Below, in pieces: positions 24,329 to 36,694 of a stretch of 64,000 bases of DNA. The stretch's first letter is position 1. The number at the start of each line of letters is the position of its first letter. The stretch covers positions 152,477,725 to 152,541,724 of the forward strand of contig CM037588.1 in the NCBI GenBank assembly GCA_021018995.1, written 5' to 3'. A program made the position numbers and the translations under genes. The notes below the pieces were generated by a model, which searched no databases, had not been told where the DNA came from, and saw nothing but the letters and a program-made list of their open reading frames with translations. The stretch is from Chloranthus sessilifolius. Its lineage: Eukaryota > Streptophyta > Magnoliopsida > Chloranthales > Chloranthaceae.

Positions 24329-26500
24329 GATATTGCACCTACAACTTGCGCGATAGTATAATTTAATTAATGTTGTGTTATGGAAGTTGAAAATTTAGAA
24401 GAATGGATTGCCAAATAATTTTTTGTTTGATTGCAATTTAAGAATGTCGAATTTAAATCACATGGAGTTCACTTGTTGAAATCACTTCTACTCACCAATT
24501 CATTTGAAAGCCATTTATAATTTCCCTCATGAAATCTTGAAATGACGCACAAACCAATGGGGTAATTTTGTTGTTTATATCTCAACTTATGAAATTGGAA
24601 TCACTTGATCAATTGTGGTCTTTATAATTAACCATTTTAGTTAAAAATATCATTTTCGAATAACACAAGAAGTTAATTCTTAGATAAAGAAATCAAACAA
24701 TAAAATTGCAATTTCAGAGACTCATTTCCTAGATAGCATAATCAGACAGGAGAAATGTTATTTCCAGAGGAAATCAATTCTCAAGAAATTAGCATGAAAT
24801 TGTAAAATCACTTCCTGAGCTTGAACTCGGAGTTACTAGACAAATCCTTAATAAATCTCTCTCTATCAATTTGAAGTTATGGTACTATAAAATTTAGAGA
24901 TTTTCCTCGGAAGAATTATCTTACCCCAAAAGAACCTCGGCAGACTTATTTCCACAAAAATGCCCCACTTCTACTTGTATTGCGTCCAACCTTCAAATGT
25001 TGATGATCTCATGTTAGATGATCGCTAGTCTAATTCTATTTATTTATCTTTCACTTCCTGTGGTGCATTACACATATTCCTATTGGTTTCAAATATAATG
25101 TAACCAACGACCTGTCTCTCGTGGACTTTCGAAAAAATAGAAAAGGAGCACTTACTTTGGAGATGTGAAGTTGGCGCGTGCACCAACTTTATTAAAGGGA
25201 GGAACTGATATTTTGGGAGCCCCTATTATGAAAAAATATTATTTAAATTGTCTAATTTGAAGGTCATTGATCTAAATATTAGAACAAAATATAAGCTCAA
25301 TTACTGTTTAATTAGATACAGGCCTTTGAGTGCATCAAATGATATGATAAAGATTATATTTCACATCAATCTTTTGTAAATAAGATCTTTAGATAACGGC
25401 CTTCAAATCAAATGACTTGGATGTTTTTATATGACAAATATCTCTACAATTAATATCAAGTTTCTCTTTTAAATTATATACAAGCCCTAACATTGTTTAT
25501 TATTATCTTTATTTTAATTTTTATTACATTTTATTTTATTTATATTTAAATAGTTAAACTTTTAGTCTTTTATTTTAAAGTGTCTAATCAAAGTATTTTA
25601 TAGTCAATTAACATGACGAGAGCAACAGAAAAGAGATGAGCGTCACCCATTAATATTTGAGTCAGATAGATTTAAGTATTTATAGGTACATTAGAATTTT
25701 TATTTGTTAATTTACTAAAAATATTCAAAATCCTTAACTATTAAAAGCTTCTAATGATTAATTTTTAGGATATTTTTAAATTTTAAAGTATTTATAATAA
25801 ACACAAGTATTATATATCGAGTAGACTGGAGCCGTTTACTAAAGATCGTTGGGCGTCGCTCGCGAGCTCCCGAGTTGGCTCAGGCGCCAATCATAGTGCT
25901 GGGCATAAGTGCGCCCTGCTCTTTCACTAACAAGCTGGGTAAACGGCTGCTTTAAGTAAGTATTGGGTGCAAATAGAGGTATCGAAGGAATAATGGCTAC
26001 GTGCTTTTTATTGTAAGCCGAAAGTGATAAAACGTAAAGAGTACTTATTTACTATATTACCCTGACATAGAAATTCGCGATACACTAGAACGGAGGTAGC
26101 AGTGGCATCCCCGTTATTTTGGAGAATATTTTGGTTGTTTTCAGAAAGCCTAAGGCGGCTCCAAATCATGTTGCCCATGAAAGTGTACGATGGCTATAAT
26201 TGCACGTGTGAGGTTATAGCATCCATATGAAAATACAAATATATCCCTACTACTACCCAATTTTGTTAAAGAAAATAGCTACAAATAAAGGCTATTTCCG
26301 ACAATAAACCGCAACCAAATCGCAGACAAAGGAACTATCCTTTCGTGCACGCCACCACCAAACAGACAAGCCTCCTGAAGATTATTTTACAAATATAATC
26401 CGGCCATTTGTACAAACTACAGCCGTTATAAAATAGATAATTCTGCAATCCAACGGTCGAGATTGCTTGTTCGGTAGAAATTTGCATGAACCGGATACTC
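24329..26500. other. Spacer without gene
   Basis: AT-rich. The stretch 24390-24830 carries phrases like tttgtttgattgcaattt and its rough inverse, resembling the subterminal repeats of the Harbinger-like element at 29438, but no ends are clear. An inverted pair agccgtttac...gtaaacggct (25832 and about 25925) encloses a GC-rich 100 bp block. No coding sequence was recognised. Confidence 0.55.
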
Positions 26501-26569
26501 AAATTTATTTGAAACGGCAAAGGGGACAAGCTGCCGACAACCCTAATATCTCATCCAATCATATGAGGA

Positions 26570-26575
26570 CACGTG
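26570..26575 (+). promoter_or_regulatory. G-box CACGTG upstream of bHLH gene
   Basis: A CACGTG core within gacacgtgca, about 290 bp upstream of the ATG. G-boxes are bound by bZIP and bHLH proteins. Confidence 0.5.
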
Positions 26576-26661
26576 CAGCCGCCACCGCGCATGGGCGTAA
26601 TCGAGCTCAGTCGACCGCGTGGAAACGGCTGCATCGACCGTACGATCACGATTGGTATCTC

Positions 26662-26667
26662 CACGTG
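26662..26667 (+). promoter_or_regulatory. Second G-box CACGTG
   Basis: Core within ccacgtgtca, about 30 bp upstream of the TATA-like box. The flank fits an ABRE-like G-box. Confidence 0.5.
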
Positions 26668-26696
26668 TCAGCCCAGCGCATCCCCACTTCAATAAT

Positions 26697-26703
26697 TATA
26701 AAA
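26697..26703 (+). promoter_or_regulatory. TATA-like box of bHLH gene
   Basis: tataaaa about 165 bp upstream of the ATG, which implies a leader of roughly 130 bp. Confidence 0.5.
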
Positions 26704-26863
26704 TCGCCGCCTCAGGGTTCATACTTCATAAAATAAGGGTTTAAGGGTTTTTAGGTTTAGAGGTTGGTTTCTCTGACGGTTTTTTGTTTCGTGTTTGATT
26801 TCAAGTGGAGAAGCGCTTCATATCGGTTTGATTTCCAATAAAATCTGATTCGCCAAGCTTCAA

Positions 26864-27883
26864 ATGGAGCCTGATTTCCATACGAGATTCAACACTTTTA
26901 CCGCATATCCGGCTTTAAATGTCCCGGAAACTTCGTTTTACGGCATAGAGTCCATGAACGCAGCCTCTCATTTCGGTTTTCACGAGATGCCTACGCCGGA
27001 TCTCGTTGGTTTCGGCTACTTCGGTGAGGATCTCTCGTCTTTTCACCAAAAGCAACTGATCGAACTACCAAATGACGCAATGCAAGGCGTACGATGCAAC
27101 ATCATCGAAGGAGGCAATCTCAAACTCCCTAAAAAAGAACCGATCGATGAAGAACAGTTAGTGATCTCTACATTTAAGCAAGATGGACCGATTGACGTTT
27201 TCAATTACATAGACGGAAACACGGTATCCGGCTTGACGAACTGCTCAACTGACTACACAAGCAGTTGGAGTTTACCAGATCTCCGTTCTCTCGAACAGAT
27301 CTCGAATCACGAAGAAGAGCTTGTAAAGAACAAGCGTATGAGGTTTCCATCTACTTCAGGAGCTGGATCTGCATCATACACGCTCGATGATGTTGTGAAA
27401 AACCTCTCAATTTCAAACCCTAGCAAACCTCTCCAAACTCTCGGTCCAAAGATGGTGATCCCGAGCAACATTTTAGCACGCAGACGGCGCAAGAAAATAA
27501 GCGACAGAATACGATGTTTGGAGAAACTGATGCCGTGGGACAAGAAGATGGAGATGGCGAAGATGCTCCAAGAGGCGCACAAGTACATAAGGTTCTTGGA
27601 GGCGCAGGTTAGCGTTCTGCAGTCGATGCCTCCACAATCGAGGGGGGTGTCGAACCAGAAGCAGGTGAGCATTGGACTCGGCCAAGAGTTCGCAGGGTTG
27701 GAGAAGCTGAATCGTCAGCAGTTGCTTCAGGTGCTTCTGAACTCTCGTGTGGTTCAGGAGAAGCTGTGCGCGAGTGGGAGTTGTGTTTTCTCAGTGGAGC
27801 AGATTGGTGTGTTGAAGCAGGCTCTTGAGAGGAAGTTGAATTCAAATCACGCTATGCTGATGGGTTCTTCGAAAACCAGTTGA
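26864..27883 (+). CDS. bHLH transcription factor (bHLH117-like), single exon
   Basis: A 339-residue nuclear regulator. The bHLH domain spans about residues 203-255: basic part LARRRRKKISDRIR, helix 1 CLEKLMPW, loop DKKMEMAK, helix 2 MLQEAHKYIRFLEAQVSVLQ. At canonical position 9 it has Ala205 instead of the E-box-reading Glu, and a Ser at position 5 instead of His. Arg209 fits position 13. Several plant bHLH groups (HEC- and RSL-related) share the Ala, so classical E-box binding is doubtful. The N-terminal 200 residues are acidic and low in known domains; the C-terminal helix EQIGVLKQALERKL may aid dimerisation. From memory the PWDKKM loop most resembles Arabidopsis bHLH117. The frame is intact without introns. 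Confidence 0.9.
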   Translation: MEPDFHTRFNTFTAYPALNVPETSFYGIESMNAASHFGFHEMPTPDLVGFGYFGEDLSSFHQKQLIELPNDAMQGVRCNIIEGGNLKLPKKEPIDEEQLVISTFKQDGPIDVFNYIDGNTVSGLTNCSTDYTSSWSLPDLRSLEQISNHEEELVKNKRMRFPSTSGAGSASYTLDDVVKNLSISNPSKPLQTLGPKMVIPSNILARRRRKKISDRIRCLEKLMPWDKKMEMAKMLQEAHKYIRFLEAQVSVLQSMPPQSRGVSNQKQVSIGLGQEFAGLEKLNRQQLLQVLLNSRVVQEKLCASGSCVFSVEQIGVLKQALERKLNSNHAMLMGSSKTS

Positions 27884-29437
27884 AATGGTTCCCTATTTCT
27901 CTGGTTTTGCATTTTTGGAGATGGAATTTTGAATTCGAATACTACGTAGGAAGGTTGGTGTTTTTTTTTTTTTTTTTTTTTTTTCTCGGCTGGTCTATAG
28001 CTCTAGGCTAGTGATAGAGTAGTTGTCTGTGATGTTGGTTATACTAGTTAAGTTTTTACAATTGCATATATACTGTTTGGATGGTGTTTAAGAACCATTC
28101 TATATTTCTTAATTTGTAGTTAGCTACGTGCAGAAATGGAAAAGTGTTTTCCAATTTCCTCTTTCTTGATTCTTTCATTTTACCGACTGACTGGTGCGTA
28201 ATTAGACCCAAATTGGACTGTTTGATTTATCTTATTTTTGTTATTTTTTTTTTGGAAATCAGAGCTTTTAGGATTAGTGAATGGTGCAATTAAGAGAGGA
28301 ATCATGCATCATTTCTTACTTCTTAATTAACGCCCATAAAAGCTGCATGTCACGAACCTCTGGGACCTTGAAATTTAAGTAGGTCAACTTTTGACGAAAT
28401 TTCGTACCCTTATGTTATGATGCCTCTGCATGCAACTTAAAAAATAAAGAAGGAAAAAAACAATTTAAGTCTAGTTTCAATTCAGGAGTTGAAAGTAAGA
28501 TGGTAGGAAAATTTTGTTGAAAAATATTTTCATATTGTATGAAAGCATAGTTTGAGGGGAGGCAGGGGCATGATTTCTGGTTGCACTCTCAAGTCTGAAG
28601 TCTGAACTGAATTAATGCAACCTGTTATCCGCGACTTACTTGTCACCTGGTCGTTATATTGAGACTCGACAAATACTGAGAAGAGGATCAAAATAGACTT
28701 GTGCTATGTTGACACTTGGACTTTGGCAGTTTTGTCCATCAGGTACTGTAAAGAAACAAAGTTGGGCCATTTTGCACATAATTTTAAATAATGGGTAACC
28801 TTATTCGCTTCAACAGCTTTTCTGCTAAGTCTGAAACCCCTTCAAATCTTGTTTTACATTTGTCCCATATGATTTTAGGCCCACTTTTCGGATTTTTGGT
28901 AAGTTCCAGTTCCATATTTTTTTATATTAAAAAATACGATTTGTTAAAAAAAATGGTGAATTATTTGTGATTTATTCGCAAACTTTTTAAATACAACAAC
29001 TTTTAAAAAAATCGCCAATAATTTGGGACAAATTCGTTGACCTCAGAGTCACGAATTATTTACCAAATCGAATTTTGTGACTACTTTAGGAACCTATCAA
29101 TTCTTTATTTATTTATTGAGGATGCCCTACCGCATAGACAATTCATATGTAGTGCCTCTGTAAACTTGTAAAGCGGGAGGACACCTGTATAGGCCGGAGA
29201 AGGTGTGGGGACTAGTCGGTTTCTATGTAAACCTTATTACACATTACTAAGTGTTTTAACAATGTTCCCAACTTGATGAAATATTTTGTTCAAAAATTTC
29301 CTGACTAACTAACGTCAAGTTATAATGATTGACTGTGATGATAATGAGAATGAAGGCTCGGGGGGGTTTTTCAAGCCCTGTCCAATTGTAAGGCACACAG
29401 CTCAGGTGGGACTAGGCCCAAACCACTTTGAGCCTAA
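27884..29437. other. 3' flank of bHLH and spacer
   Basis: A poly-T run (27960-27984) follows the bHLH stop. The rest is AT-rich, with no ORF of recognisable family. Confidence 0.6.
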
Positions 29438-31510
29438 GGCCTTGTTTGATAACATGGAAATATAATTTTATAGTGGAAATGAAATTTAGTTTTCAATTGT
29501 TGTTGTTTGATAACTATTTAAGGAGATGGAAATGAAATTAAGTTGGCCCCGCATGGAAATTGAATTTTCATACACCAAATCATTTTAGGAGAAAACTATT
29601 TCAACCTATTGAGTTTCCTACTAACAAAATAATAATTTTTTGTCATTGCAAATCTAAAGTTACTTGTAAAAGATCTAAAAGCAATTTTTTTTTATTTTTT
29701 GATTATTAAAAAGTAACTTCAATTTCTATGACCATCATACCAGGACGATCACTATGACGACCACATTATCTACATCATACTTTTTTCAACTAATATTTGA
29801 CTTTGGTCAAAGTTTGAATTTTAATCAAACTTTAATTGGATTTATAAGCTATATAAGATTTTGACTTTTGATCAAACTTTGACTACTAAAACATGATAGT
29901 AAGTGTACGTAATATATTATCAAATTTTTAGGGGTCAAAGGTTGACTTTAAGGTCAAACTTTGACTTGTAATTAAACTTTTACTTTTTATTAAATTGACT
30001 CCAATAATTTGATGGCGAAAAAAGGATACTGTTTGTTGATATATAATTTGATACTAGATTCTCAATTCTATTAGTCGATACTTTGACATTTAGTCAAACT
30101 TTGACTTTTAGTCAAACTTTATGTTTTACACAATTTATTTTTAGTCAAACTCGAAACCTACTTATAGATCTACTACTACATAAATTTATACCATATCAAT
30201 GCGATTTTTTTGGTCAAAGTTTGACTTTGGGTCAATGTTTGATTTTCTATAAAATGTTATAAATTTTTATTAGTGAAATATTATAATTAAAAATATCTAT
30301 CATTATTTTAATTTATAATTTGAAAATATATTGCCTCATTTTTATTGGTCAAAGTTTGATTTTTAGTCAAAATTTAACTTTTATTCAAAATTTGACTTTA
30401 GTCAAAATTTGAGAAGTGTATCTTGACAGTAGATAGTGATTATTACTATTATTATTTGTATTTTGGTAATGAAAATTTTTATCAGTCAAAGTTTGATATT
30501 TGGTCAAACTTTGATTTTTTAACACAATTTGATTTTTTTGAACTTCTGTATCCCCAATGAGATTATTATTTTATTTATTTATTACTTTGTAGTACATTAT
30601 CAAATTTTATTTTACTTTTTTGTACATTTGGTCAAAGTTTGAATTTTTTAAAAGTTGATATTTAATTAAATTTTTTACTAGTGTAACCTAGTGATGGATA
30701 CGAATACGTTATGTTAATTTATACGTTGGTGGTAGATTGTCGAATTTTTTATTGGTCAAAGTTAAAAACATTGGTAACAGTTTGACTTTTTTAAAAAATT
30801 GAATTTTCTTTCAAGTTTAAAAATTGAAATTTGTTTCAACATGTACCTTATAATACATTTTTTTTTTTTTTTTTTTTTTACGTTTGGTCAAAGTTTGATT
30901 TTTATTAAAAGTGGATATTTGATCAAATTTTGACTAGTGTAACCTAACGATGTATATGAATACTATTATATTAATTTACGGTTGAACTTTTATAACTTGT
31001 TGGTACATTGAAAAATTTTCTCTTGGTCAAAGTTGAAATTTTGGTCAAAATTTGACTTTTATAAAGATTTAATTTCATTTCAACATATATTAGATATTAG
31101 CATTTACAACTTTGTTATTTAGCTTTACATATTCTTTTATCAAAATTTTAAGTTTGGTCAAAATTTGATTTTTTATATGAGTTTGACTTTTCAAACTATG
31201 ACTTATATAATTTAGTAATAAATAGTGATTACTATGATATTAATTTGTAACGTAATAGAATATTATTAAAAAAATTATTGATTAACATTTGACTTTAATT
31301 ATGATTTTAATAATAAATGATTAAAACTTAAAAACTCATTTTTGAAGATACTAATCAAACAAGAGAAATTAATTTCCAATGAAATTCATTTATCAAACAC
31401 ACTAATCAAACAGTGGAAAGTCCATTTCTAGAGGAAATCATTTCGCAGGAAATCAACTAAAAAATTGATTTTATTTCCTCTTTGAAGTTTCATTGCTATC
31501 AAACAGAGCC
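29438..31510. mobile_element. PIF/Harbinger-like non-autonomous element, 2.07 kb, repeat-filled
   Basis: Ends GGCCTTGTTTGATAACATGG and, read inward from the right, GGCTCTGTTTGATAGCAATG. Both are flanked by TAA (29435-29437 and 31511-31513), the 3 bp target duplication of this superfamily. Subterminal TGTTTGATA(A/T) words recur near both ends. About 29750-31300 is a degenerate array of GTCAAAGTTTGACTTT words in both orientations. No transposase is encoded. Confidence 0.72.
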
Positions 31511-31694
31511 TAAAAGATCAAGACTTTGTCCAGCAGGCTCAGCTTGTGGCCCAAAAACCAACGGGCCCAACTTGAGCATAAATATTTAGATTTTATACTT
31601 GAGGGCTCAGTTTGGCCCAAAAGAACTTAATACCCAAGTCAACACTATCAAAATTTCAGGTTATCTTAATATGTATTAAGCCACAAAGCCCTTA

Positions 31695-31902
31695 GGCTGC
31701 GTTTGGGTTAGCTCTTTTGGCGCAAAGAGCAGCTCTTTCACTTTTTGGCTCCGGCAGAGAACTACTTTTACATTTGGTAACACAGCTCCTCGCCTCATTT
31801 GCTCTAACAGGGAGCTGTTTTAAGTGATAAAATAGTTCTATGCCTAATCTATCTCAGAGCAAATTTTATCTGCTTTGACAGAGAGCTAACCCAAACACAA
31901 CC
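31695..31902. mobile_element. Harbinger/Tourist-like MITE, 208 bp
   Basis: Ends GGCTGCGTTTGGGTTAGCTC and, inward from the right, GGTTGTGTTTGGGTTAGCTC, flanked by TTA on both sides (31692-31694 and 31903-31905). The interior repeats AGCTCT-type words, as does the copy at 41898. Confidence 0.8.
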
Positions 31903-32114
31903 TTAGGTTTCTAGTGTAAGGATATTCCTGGATTTTTTTTTATATATGTGCCACATCAAATAAAAAACTGATCGGTTGATGGTATGCCCATGGTCTCGAG
32001 AATAATCGTGTGGAAGATTAAGATGGAAATTGATCTCCATCATCTGATTCAATGTAGGCAATGAATTTTTAGTGTAGGTGGCTAGGTAAGTTAGTGCCTA
32101 CTCTATTATCATTA

Positions 32115-32544
32115 GGGTACCTTTGTTCGCGCCTACAGGTTTATTGAAAGCACATTTGACTAAAACTCAGTGAAACAAAATTGACTGTTTCAAATCACAG
32201 ATGATGGAGCTTGTTTTTCACACCAATATTTTTTCACAGACGGATCTTGAGACCGTGATCTTACCATTAGACGATCATTTTTTGATTCTACATGACACAG
32301 ATCCCTAAAAAATGGATCCAAAATAAAGCTTGAGCATGTCATGTGACTTCAAGTAGTGAATGTGTTTCACTGGGGATTTCAAATAGGGCCGGGTTTGAAC
32401 TTGGAATTTTGTCATTTTTGAATAAGGCCCGACCCAAGCTTGACCCTTTTATAGTAGAATTTGAGGCCCGAACCCGGCTCATTGCCACCCTGAGTTTCAA
32501 ACCTAGGCGCTTTCATAAACCTGTAGGCGCCAACAAAGGTGCAC
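32115..32544. mobile_element. Mutator-like MITE, 430 bp, with 9 bp TSD
   Basis: Terminal inverted repeats of about 35 bp contain GCGCCTACAGGTTTAT at both ends. Flanks ttatcatta (32106-32114) and ttattatta (32545-32553) are a 9 bp duplication with one mismatch. Interior phrases include gatcttgagaccgtgatctt and tgattctacatgacacagat. No coding capacity. Confidence 0.8.
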
Positions 32545-32627
32545 TTATTATTATTTTTCTCAATTGTAGTGTGCAATTAATAGCTAAAGTTAGTGTGGGA
32601 CTGAAAATGATGAGTATGATGATAAAA

Positions 32628-33052
32628 GGGTACTCCTCTTCGCGCCCACGCATTTACTGAAAGCGCCCATATTAGAAATCTCTTAAAACTCATTGATTGG
32701 GTCTGATTAGATGATGGAGATTGTGTTTCACCCTGATATTCAAAAAAAGGATCTTGAGATCATGTCGCACCTATCAAACCGTAATTTTTTGATTCTATAT
32801 GTCACAGATCCCCAAAATATGGCCCTAAAATCATGTTTGGTCGTGATGCATACCAAATGATTCAAGGGCATTTTTTGGGGATGTGTGACACATGGAGTAA
32901 AAAAAATGGCCATCAGATACGTGAGACATGGTCTCAAAATCTTGTGTGGAAGGTCTGAGTGAAAGACGGATCTTTATTATGTGATTTGACCCAAGCAATA
33001 AGGGTTTCGAGATGGGCGCTTTCAGTAAATGCATGGGTGCTAAGAGGTAGCC
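32628..33052. mobile_element. Mutator-like MITE, 425 bp, second copy
   Basis: Long inverted ends share GCATTTACTGAAAGCGCCCAT. Flanks gatgataaaa (32618-32627) and gatgattaaa (33053-33062) match at nine of ten positions. It sits 83 bp from the previous copy but its ends differ in sequence, so it is probably a separate insertion rather than a tandem duplication. Confidence 0.78.
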
Positions 33053-33676
33053 GATGATTAAATTGACGTGTATGATAACCATCAATTTAGAAGGGGATAT
33101 TCGATATTCCTAGCAGTTTCTGTGGGCAAGCCAGTTAGATGCTATTTCCTATTCCTTGTCACGTCATAGTATCCTAATTCAGATCTAACTTCACCTAATA
33201 CCCCTCTAAATTCCTTTTGTATCTAAAATCCCAACGCCAAAGTGTTACTAATATTCTCTCATTCGATTGTCTGCTTACTCTTCTTTGCATTTTTAATTTT
33301 CTTCATTTGAAAAACACCTCTTTCCATAATTCAATAATAATGTCGAGGGGAATCGTAGTTGTTTTCGATTTCGAGAAGACGATTATAGAATAATTGGGTG
33401 GTGGACGAAATGGGTGCCACTCAATTCTTCAATCTTCTTCTTCCTATTATGCCTTTGGGATTTTCTAATGGTTCCTACTTCTCTCCAAACTAAAACTTAT
33501 TTTTTATTTTTATTTTTATTTCTTGATGTCTCTGGTTATAGTTTTGTTTGATTTTTTTTTAAGTAGATTTTTGATTTTATATTTACTAGTAAAAGTACAC
33601 CTGCATTAATTCCATAAGTAAAAATAATAATAATTACAATATTTTATTAAAAAATATATAATGTTATTAAATTTTG

Positions 33677-33900
33677 GGTCCCTCTATTCGTGCCTACCAA
33701 TTTACAGGTGGCCGCGTATGTTAAAACTCCGTTGACAGCCTTAAATCAAACAATTGTGATCATTTTTTATTTCTATCTTTGACATTATAGATCTTGAATG
33801 TGATTTGTGCATATAATTTTAGGGCCACTTTTTTGGATATATGCCACATGAAATAAACTACTTGAGCTTTTGATGGAATGCTCATCATCTTAAGGTCAAA
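33677..33900. mobile_element. Mutator-like MITE family fragment in pseudogene intron
   Basis: Left end gggtccctctattcgtgcct followed by family phrases (tgacagccttaaatcaaaca, gccacatgaaat). No matching right end was found. Confidence 0.5.
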
Positions 33901-34187
33901 ATTTATTTTTAGCTAATAACCACAGTGGGTAAAATTTCTAATAAGGACTCAAAGTCTCAAAGATAGATATTTTTACCTTTATTTGCACCACACAACTGAT
34001 AATTCATCATTGGTATATCATTCATTTTTATTTCATATGACACACATTAAAAAGTGACCTAAAATTAGGTTTAAGTCATTGGGCACCTTAAATTTTCATT
34101 CTAATATGTCTAATGGCATGCACATAATCTCAATATCTAACTTCAATTTTATTTAATAATGAAAATTGATTAAGTATTGTAAATGAT

Positions 34188-34535
34188 TTTACCTTTATTT
34201 GCACTCATTAAATCATTGAAAGCACCTATACCATTACTTTAGATGAGAAAATGCAGATTTTATTTTGCTCCCGTCTTCCACACAATTGATCATGACATCG
34301 CAGGTATACCCCCACTTTTTATTTCATATGAGTATATGACACACATATCAAAACATGACTTAAAAATTATGGTTTAACATGATGGTTAGGACATGATTTT
34401 TGGTCACATTTTTAGAATGTGCATTGTATAAAATAGAAACTGACCTTGATGAGAAATCTATGACTTCAAAAAAAAATGAGGTACAAAATAATCTATATCA
34501 TCTGATTCAAAGCAGTCAATAGTTTTTAGTATAGG
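34188..34535. mobile_element. Mutator-like MITE family fragment in pseudogene intron
   Basis: Starts acctttatttgcactcatta, a diverged family end, and runs to catctgattcaaagcagtca near 34515. The right end is unclear. Confidence 0.5.
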
Positions 34536-34874
34536 ATCCCTCCAAGATTTAACGGATAGAAATCCTATTTTGTGCCAATCATTGGCATAGACAAGGACGG
34601 AGCCAAGGGAGGGTTAACAAGGGCCACGGCCACTCCCGCTTATTTAGTTTTTTCTTTTTCTTTAATTTATCTTACCTATTTGTTAGGAGTTAAAATGATT
34701 GGTCCGGTCTAAAATAAATACACAATTGACATCTCTCTCTCTCTTTCTCTCTTTCTCTCTCTCCCCTATCTTTTAAGGGTTCTCAACCAAATACCCTACT
34801 TGAATCTCTCCTATTTTTTAGGAGTAATAGGTAAACCACCCTCTTGAAACTTTTCTTCTTAAATCATATCCTAA

Positions 34875-34878
<4 letters not shown>

Positions 34879-34928
<50 letters not shown>
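34879..34928. repeat. (TC)n microsatellite
   Basis: About 24 TC dinucleotides; a shorter impure CT tract lies at 34732-34763. Just downstream, a stretch from ccttgaaatcgtaaaaaata is duplicated in tandem (34935-35005). Confidence 0.93.
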
Positions 34929-34930
<2 letters not shown>

Positions 34931-35286
34931 TAGGCCTTGAAATCGTAAAAAATAAAAGAATCATATGGATGCCTTGAAATCGTAAAAAATAAAAGAATCA
35001 TATGGATTCTTACAACCTCAAAAATCATGTGAATCTATTAGATTTATAAATCAAAATTCATTATTTTTCTACCATTTTATCTAAACAAACCTTAAAAGTT
35101 AAAAATGAAGTTTAGCCCAATTAATATGACTCCCAACTATGACTGATTGGCCTTAATACCTATTGATAGGCGCACGAATATATATAAATAAAATATTTAT
35201 TTTTATTTTTTAAAATTTTGTTACCAGTAAATGAATGTTATTTTTATTTTTTATAATATTATACATTTCTTATTCATACTTTGGCC

Positions 35287-35473
35287 CAAGATTCAAAATT
35301 TCGGATTTCGTTTTGGTTTCGGTGGGGACCGACCGAAACCAAAATTTCGGCTAAAATCTTCAACCCCATATAAAAAACCCAAAATTTTGGGATTTCGTTT
35401 CGATTTCGGTGGGGACTGAAACTGAAATTTTGGACCGAAATTTCTGTTATTTCGGCTGAAATTTTGATCCTTC
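35287..35473. mobile_element. CAAG-ended hAT-type MITE, 187 bp
   Basis: Left end CAAGATTCAAAATTTCGG; right end, inward, GAAGGATCAAAATTTCAG. Flanks are perfect 8 bp repeats ctttggcc (35279-35286 and 35474-35481). The interior is repeated ATTTCGG and CGAAACC words, analogous to but different from the GATACGTATCG words of the two larger relatives. Confidence 0.8.
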
Positions 35474-36577
35474 CTTTGGCCCCCCTCCCATAAAAGTTTC
35501 TGGTTCCATCCCTGATAATAGATATTGTCTTTTAAAGAAAAAAAAGTGTCACGATATTATATTTTAGGGTCACTTTGTAGGATAAGTTCCTTTTGGATTA
35601 GAAAACTAATTGCCCGATAGAACCTTCATGATCTCACGATTTATTAATTGGAAGATTGTGATGAAAAACAATCTCTATCGTTTCATTTTGCACATGTCAA
35701 CGGCCGTCAATAAAAAAAAAATTTGCATGGATGATTTTGTAGTTAATGGTAGAACATTTATGGAGAAATTTTTTAGTTAAACCTTCATAAAATTGATTTA
35801 TGAAACCAAGGGTAATACAGTTTAATTTATTTTTTTTCGAAAACCGTTGAGTAACTGATGACTCTTACAGGATGTGAGCCAATACCAAGTAAGGATAATG
35901 TGTCATGTGTGACGGTATCTAATACTGTTGTTCAAATCTATCTTGCAAATTCTCTTATTATTAATTAATTTATTATTATTATATTGATCCTCTAAAGTAA
36001 GTATAATTTTATTAAGAAATTTAATTGCATTAACATTAGCGGCTAGAAAACAAAAAAAACTGATCTCATTCATAAGAATTATTAATTGAGGCCCTTTTTA
36101 TCAAAAAAAAAAATTAATTAATTAAAACATGCTGAGTTCAAATTATTTTACTTTTTTTTATTACTAAAGAAAGGAGCCATCAAACAAACTCCTTTTATTC
36201 AATCTCTTTGTTGTTTTAGTTCATGTGCGTTTTTTACAATCTATTTTTATGCATTATCCGTAAAATATTTTCTCCATGCCCCAACAATAATTAATCAACA
36301 TATCTTCAATGTCTTTCTTTCAAATTTAATATATTTCAGGAAAGAATGATTGAGGGAGCTTCATAACCAAGGAAAAAAAATGAGAGGACATTGAAGATTG
36401 CTTGAAAAGGGTTCCTTTGGATCCACATATCATTATGGCCATCAAATCAGCTTATGCCTTTGGGCAGTTTTTCTATATTTCCACATTTTTTTAAAATGGC
36501 AATTTTATGTTTACGTTTCAGGTAATTAGGCGTTGTTAATTTGTCTGAGAATAGTAAGTGATGCCAACGATTTCTTC

Positions 36578-36694
36578 ATAGAGACCATGGCCTCATTGGT
36601 TGTTTCTCAGAGATCAATAGAGACCATGGCCTCATTGGTTGGGTCTCAGAGATCAATAGAGACCATGGCCTCAGTGGTTGTTTCTCAGAGATCA
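36578..36694 (+). repeat. Triplicated 39 bp unit in pseudogene exon 2
   Basis: Three tandem 39 bp units start at 36578, 36617 and 36656, near identical. In the ancestral frame each encodes about DHGLIGCFSEINR, so the exon segment was tripled in multiples of three. Confidence 0.92.

Noticed and set aside
24390-24900. Possible further Harbinger-like MITE
   Set aside because: It shares subterminal words with 29438-31510, but no inverted ends or TAA/TTA duplication could be located.
25829-25935. Inverted agccgtttac/gtaaacggct pair around a GC-rich block
   Set aside because: Only about 10 bp arms and no target duplication; not enough for an element call.
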